This document shows positions 31,486 through 32,806 of a DNA stretch of 32,806 bases, piece by piece. How positions within the stretch are numbered: position 1 is the first letter of the stretch; every line of letters starts with the position of its first letter. The notes beneath the pieces are model-generated. The model saw only the letters and a program-made list of their open reading frames with translations. It was not told where the DNA came from and did not search any database. The stretch spans positions 1-32,806 of the forward strand of contig JAJDIC010000016.1 of NCBI GenBank assembly GCA_030266525.1, in the 5' to 3' direction. The translations under genes and the position numbers were made by a program. This DNA comes from Desulfovibrio sp. OttesenSCG-928-G15 (GTDB taxonomy: Bacteria; Desulfobacterota; Desulfovibrionia; Desulfovibrionales; Desulfovibrionaceae).

Positions 31486-32805
31486 TTATTTTGAAGCACC
31501 GGCCTTGACCTTGGACTGCCTTTGTTGCAGCCACTGCTGGCCAATGGAAATCAGGTTGATTATCAACCAGTATACCACGAGGCCGGACGGGAAGTTCAGG
31601 GAAATCAGGGTAAACATAATCGGCATGAACATCATTATCTTGGCCTGAGTCGGATCAGCCGGAGCAGGGGAAAACTTCTGCATAAGCAGCATGGTTCCGC
31701 CCATTACCAGCGGGGTAATCCAATACGGGTCAGGCGCGGCAAGGTCGTTCAGCCAGGGCAGGTCGGTAAAGGGCAGGGTTTCAATAAAAGGCGCGTGCCG
31801 CAATTCAATGGCGTTGAGCAGGGCCTGATACAGGCCGAACAGCACCGGAAGCTGCACCAGGATGGGCAGGCAGCCCCCAGCCGGGTTCACCTTGTATGTC
31901 TTGTACAACTGCATGACTTCCCGGTTAAGCGCTTCCTTGTCTCCTGCGTGCTTCTCCCGCAGCTTGGTCATAAGGGGTTGCAGTTCCTTCATCTGCTGCA
32001 TGGAGCGATAGCTCTTTTGCGACAGCGGCCAGAAAAGGCCCTTGATCAGGATGGTCATCAGGATAATCGCTATGCCGTAGTTGTGGGCAAAGCCGTACAG
32101 GAACTGCAACAGCCAGACCAGAGGCCGGGCGATGAAGGAAAACATGCCGTAGTCCAGCGCCTTGCCAAGCCCGTTGGGAGCGCTTTCCATGGTGGTGGTT
32201 TCTTTCGGACCAAGGAAATAGGTGCACTCAAGGTCAGTGCCTTCCTTGGGCACAAGCACCCCGGTTTTGCCCATACGGGCGTGGTAAACGCCTTCCGAAA
32301 AACGCCCTCTTCCTTCAGCCGCGGGGTCATCCATGCTGACCGCGCCAAGGAAGTAGTTATTCATCACCCCCATCCAGTGCAGTTGCGATTTTACGCTTTT
32401 GCCTTCTGCCAGACTGGAGGTAGACATTTCTTCATCAAAGCTGTTGTTTTGCAGCCAGGCCACGCGGGTGGTGTTATACTGGCTTTCTTCCGGGGCCGGG
32501 GCTTCCCCGCCGAAAACGAGATGGCGAAGCCGGGCAAGAATGCCGGGCTGCTTGTCGCTGGCCAGGGTGGTTGCGGCAAACGTAAAGGCCAGGTTCACAT
32601 TCTGGGCGTCACCCAGTGGCTCAAGGTGTATTTTCTCGTTCACCGTGTAGGCGGAACCGTTAAAGGTAAGCTCCCGGATAACGCGAAGCCCCTGCGACAC
32701 GCCGATAAACCGCAGCGTCTGGCTTGCGCCCTCTTCAAGCTTCATATCACTGCCGTCGCCGTCCAAATCCCAGGTGGAGTCCATCCAGGTAGCCTTGCCG
32801 TTCAC
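31486..32805 (-). CDS. yidC: Membrane protein insertase YidC (5' end outside the window)
   Basis: The 439 visible residues cover most of the periplasmic P1 domain (beta-sandwich, about 1-200) and the conserved insertase core: first core span FIARPLVWLLQFLYGFAHNYG, the cytoplasmic helical hairpin with MQQMKELQPLMTKLREKHAGD, and the spans starting at GGCLPILVQLPVLFGLYQAL and PSGLVVYWLIINLISIGQQW. The basic tail SKVKAGASK binds ribosomes in relatives. YidC inserts and folds inner-membrane proteins alone or with SecYEG. The signal-anchor and start lie beyond the right edge. It heads the yidC-jag-mnmE group. Confidence 0.97.
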   Translation of the reverse strand: MNGKATWMDSTWDLDGDGSDMKLEEGASQTLRFIGVSQGLRVIRELTFNGSAYTVNEKIHLEPLGDAQNVNLAFTFAATTLASDKQPGILARLRHLVFGGEAPAPEESQYNTTRVAWLQNNSFDEEMSTSSLAEGKSVKSQLHWMGVMNNYFLGAVSMDDPAAEGRGRFSEGVYHARMGKTGVLVPKEGTDLECTYFLGPKETTTMESAPNGLGKALDYGMFSFIARPLVWLLQFLYGFAHNYGIAIILMTILIKGLFWPLSQKSYRSMQQMKELQPLMTKLREKHAGDKEALNREVMQLYKTYKVNPAGGCLPILVQLPVLFGLYQALLNAIELRHAPFIETLPFTDLPWLNDLAAPDPYWITPLVMGGTMLLMQKFSPAPADPTQAKIMMFMPIMFTLISLNFPSGLVVYWLIINLISIGQQWLQQRQSKVKAGASK

Positions 32806-32806
32806 C

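Noticed and set aside
1..32806. CRISPR array, tRNA, rRNA, insertion sequence or prophage
   Set aside because: No regularly spaced repeats, cloverleaf, ribosomal RNA segment, transposase or phage structural gene was seen. The repeats found are protein-coding tandem repeats or intergenic hairpins.

Overview
The window looks like chromosomal DNA from a sulfate-reducing member of the Desulfovibrionaceae (Desulfovibrio-like Deltaproteobacteria/Desulfobacterota), GC roughly mid-50s %. This rests on familiar products and gene order: yidC-jag-mnmE, an archaeal-type ADH synthase (AroA') for aromatic biosynthesis, and a Lap-like type I secretion locus of the kind known from Desulfovibrio. No rRNA, tRNA, CRISPR array, insertion sequence or phage gene was seen.

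Layout. (1) 241-11705, minus strand: type I secretion ABC exporter, two consecutive HlyD-type adaptors, a LapG-like periplasmic cysteine protease carrying a frameshift in a poly-C run, a membrane protein with a periplasmic sensor, PAS and degenerate HD-GYP domain, then thiol peroxidase, a polytopic membrane protein and an RsiV-like lipoprotein-sized exported protein. A strong sigma70-like promoter (TTGACG-17-TATACT) precedes the exporter. (2) 11948-12853 EamA transporter (minus); 13483-15000 TolC-family outer-membrane channel (plus), separated by a 629-bp gene-free stretch with repeats and dyads. (3) 15121-19685, minus: glmU-deoB-cdd-udp-deoC, tightly packed, with udp also frameshifted in a homopolymer. 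(4) 20032-24781, plus: GAF protein and gap; a gene-free region with a long imperfect inverted repeat and a 100-bp duplication; ADH synthase; a 27-residue leader peptide with four consecutive Tyr codons followed by an intrinsic terminator; a 41-residue symporter accessory protein; and a sodium:solute symporter. (5) 24844-28001, minus: a small membrane-anchored protein, a P1B-type metal ATPase and an HMA-like protein behind a promoter overlapped by a Fur-box-like palindrome. (6) 28350 to the right edge, minus: mnmE, jag, yidC (5' end cut off by the window).

How it fits together. ABC, HlyD and TolC proteins would form a trans-envelope channel. The exporter has a C39-like domain lacking the catalytic residues, as in systems that export large RTX adhesins. 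The LapG-like protease would clip the adhesin, and the degenerate HD-GYP protein is a good candidate for the c-di-GMP receptor that controls the protease, replacing LapD. No adhesin gene is in the window. As I recall, a related DvhA/DvhG/DvhD system has been described in D. vulgaris Hildenborough; I could not check this here.

The most novel signals are the Tyr-codon attenuator in front of the symporter, which suggests tyrosine-responsive control and perhaps an aromatic substrate; the out-of-frame poly-C tract inside the adhesin-protease gene; the Fur-like site over a metal ATPase operon whose pump has Ser-Cys-Ala in place of Cys-Pro-Cys; and the hairpin-rich intergenic regions.
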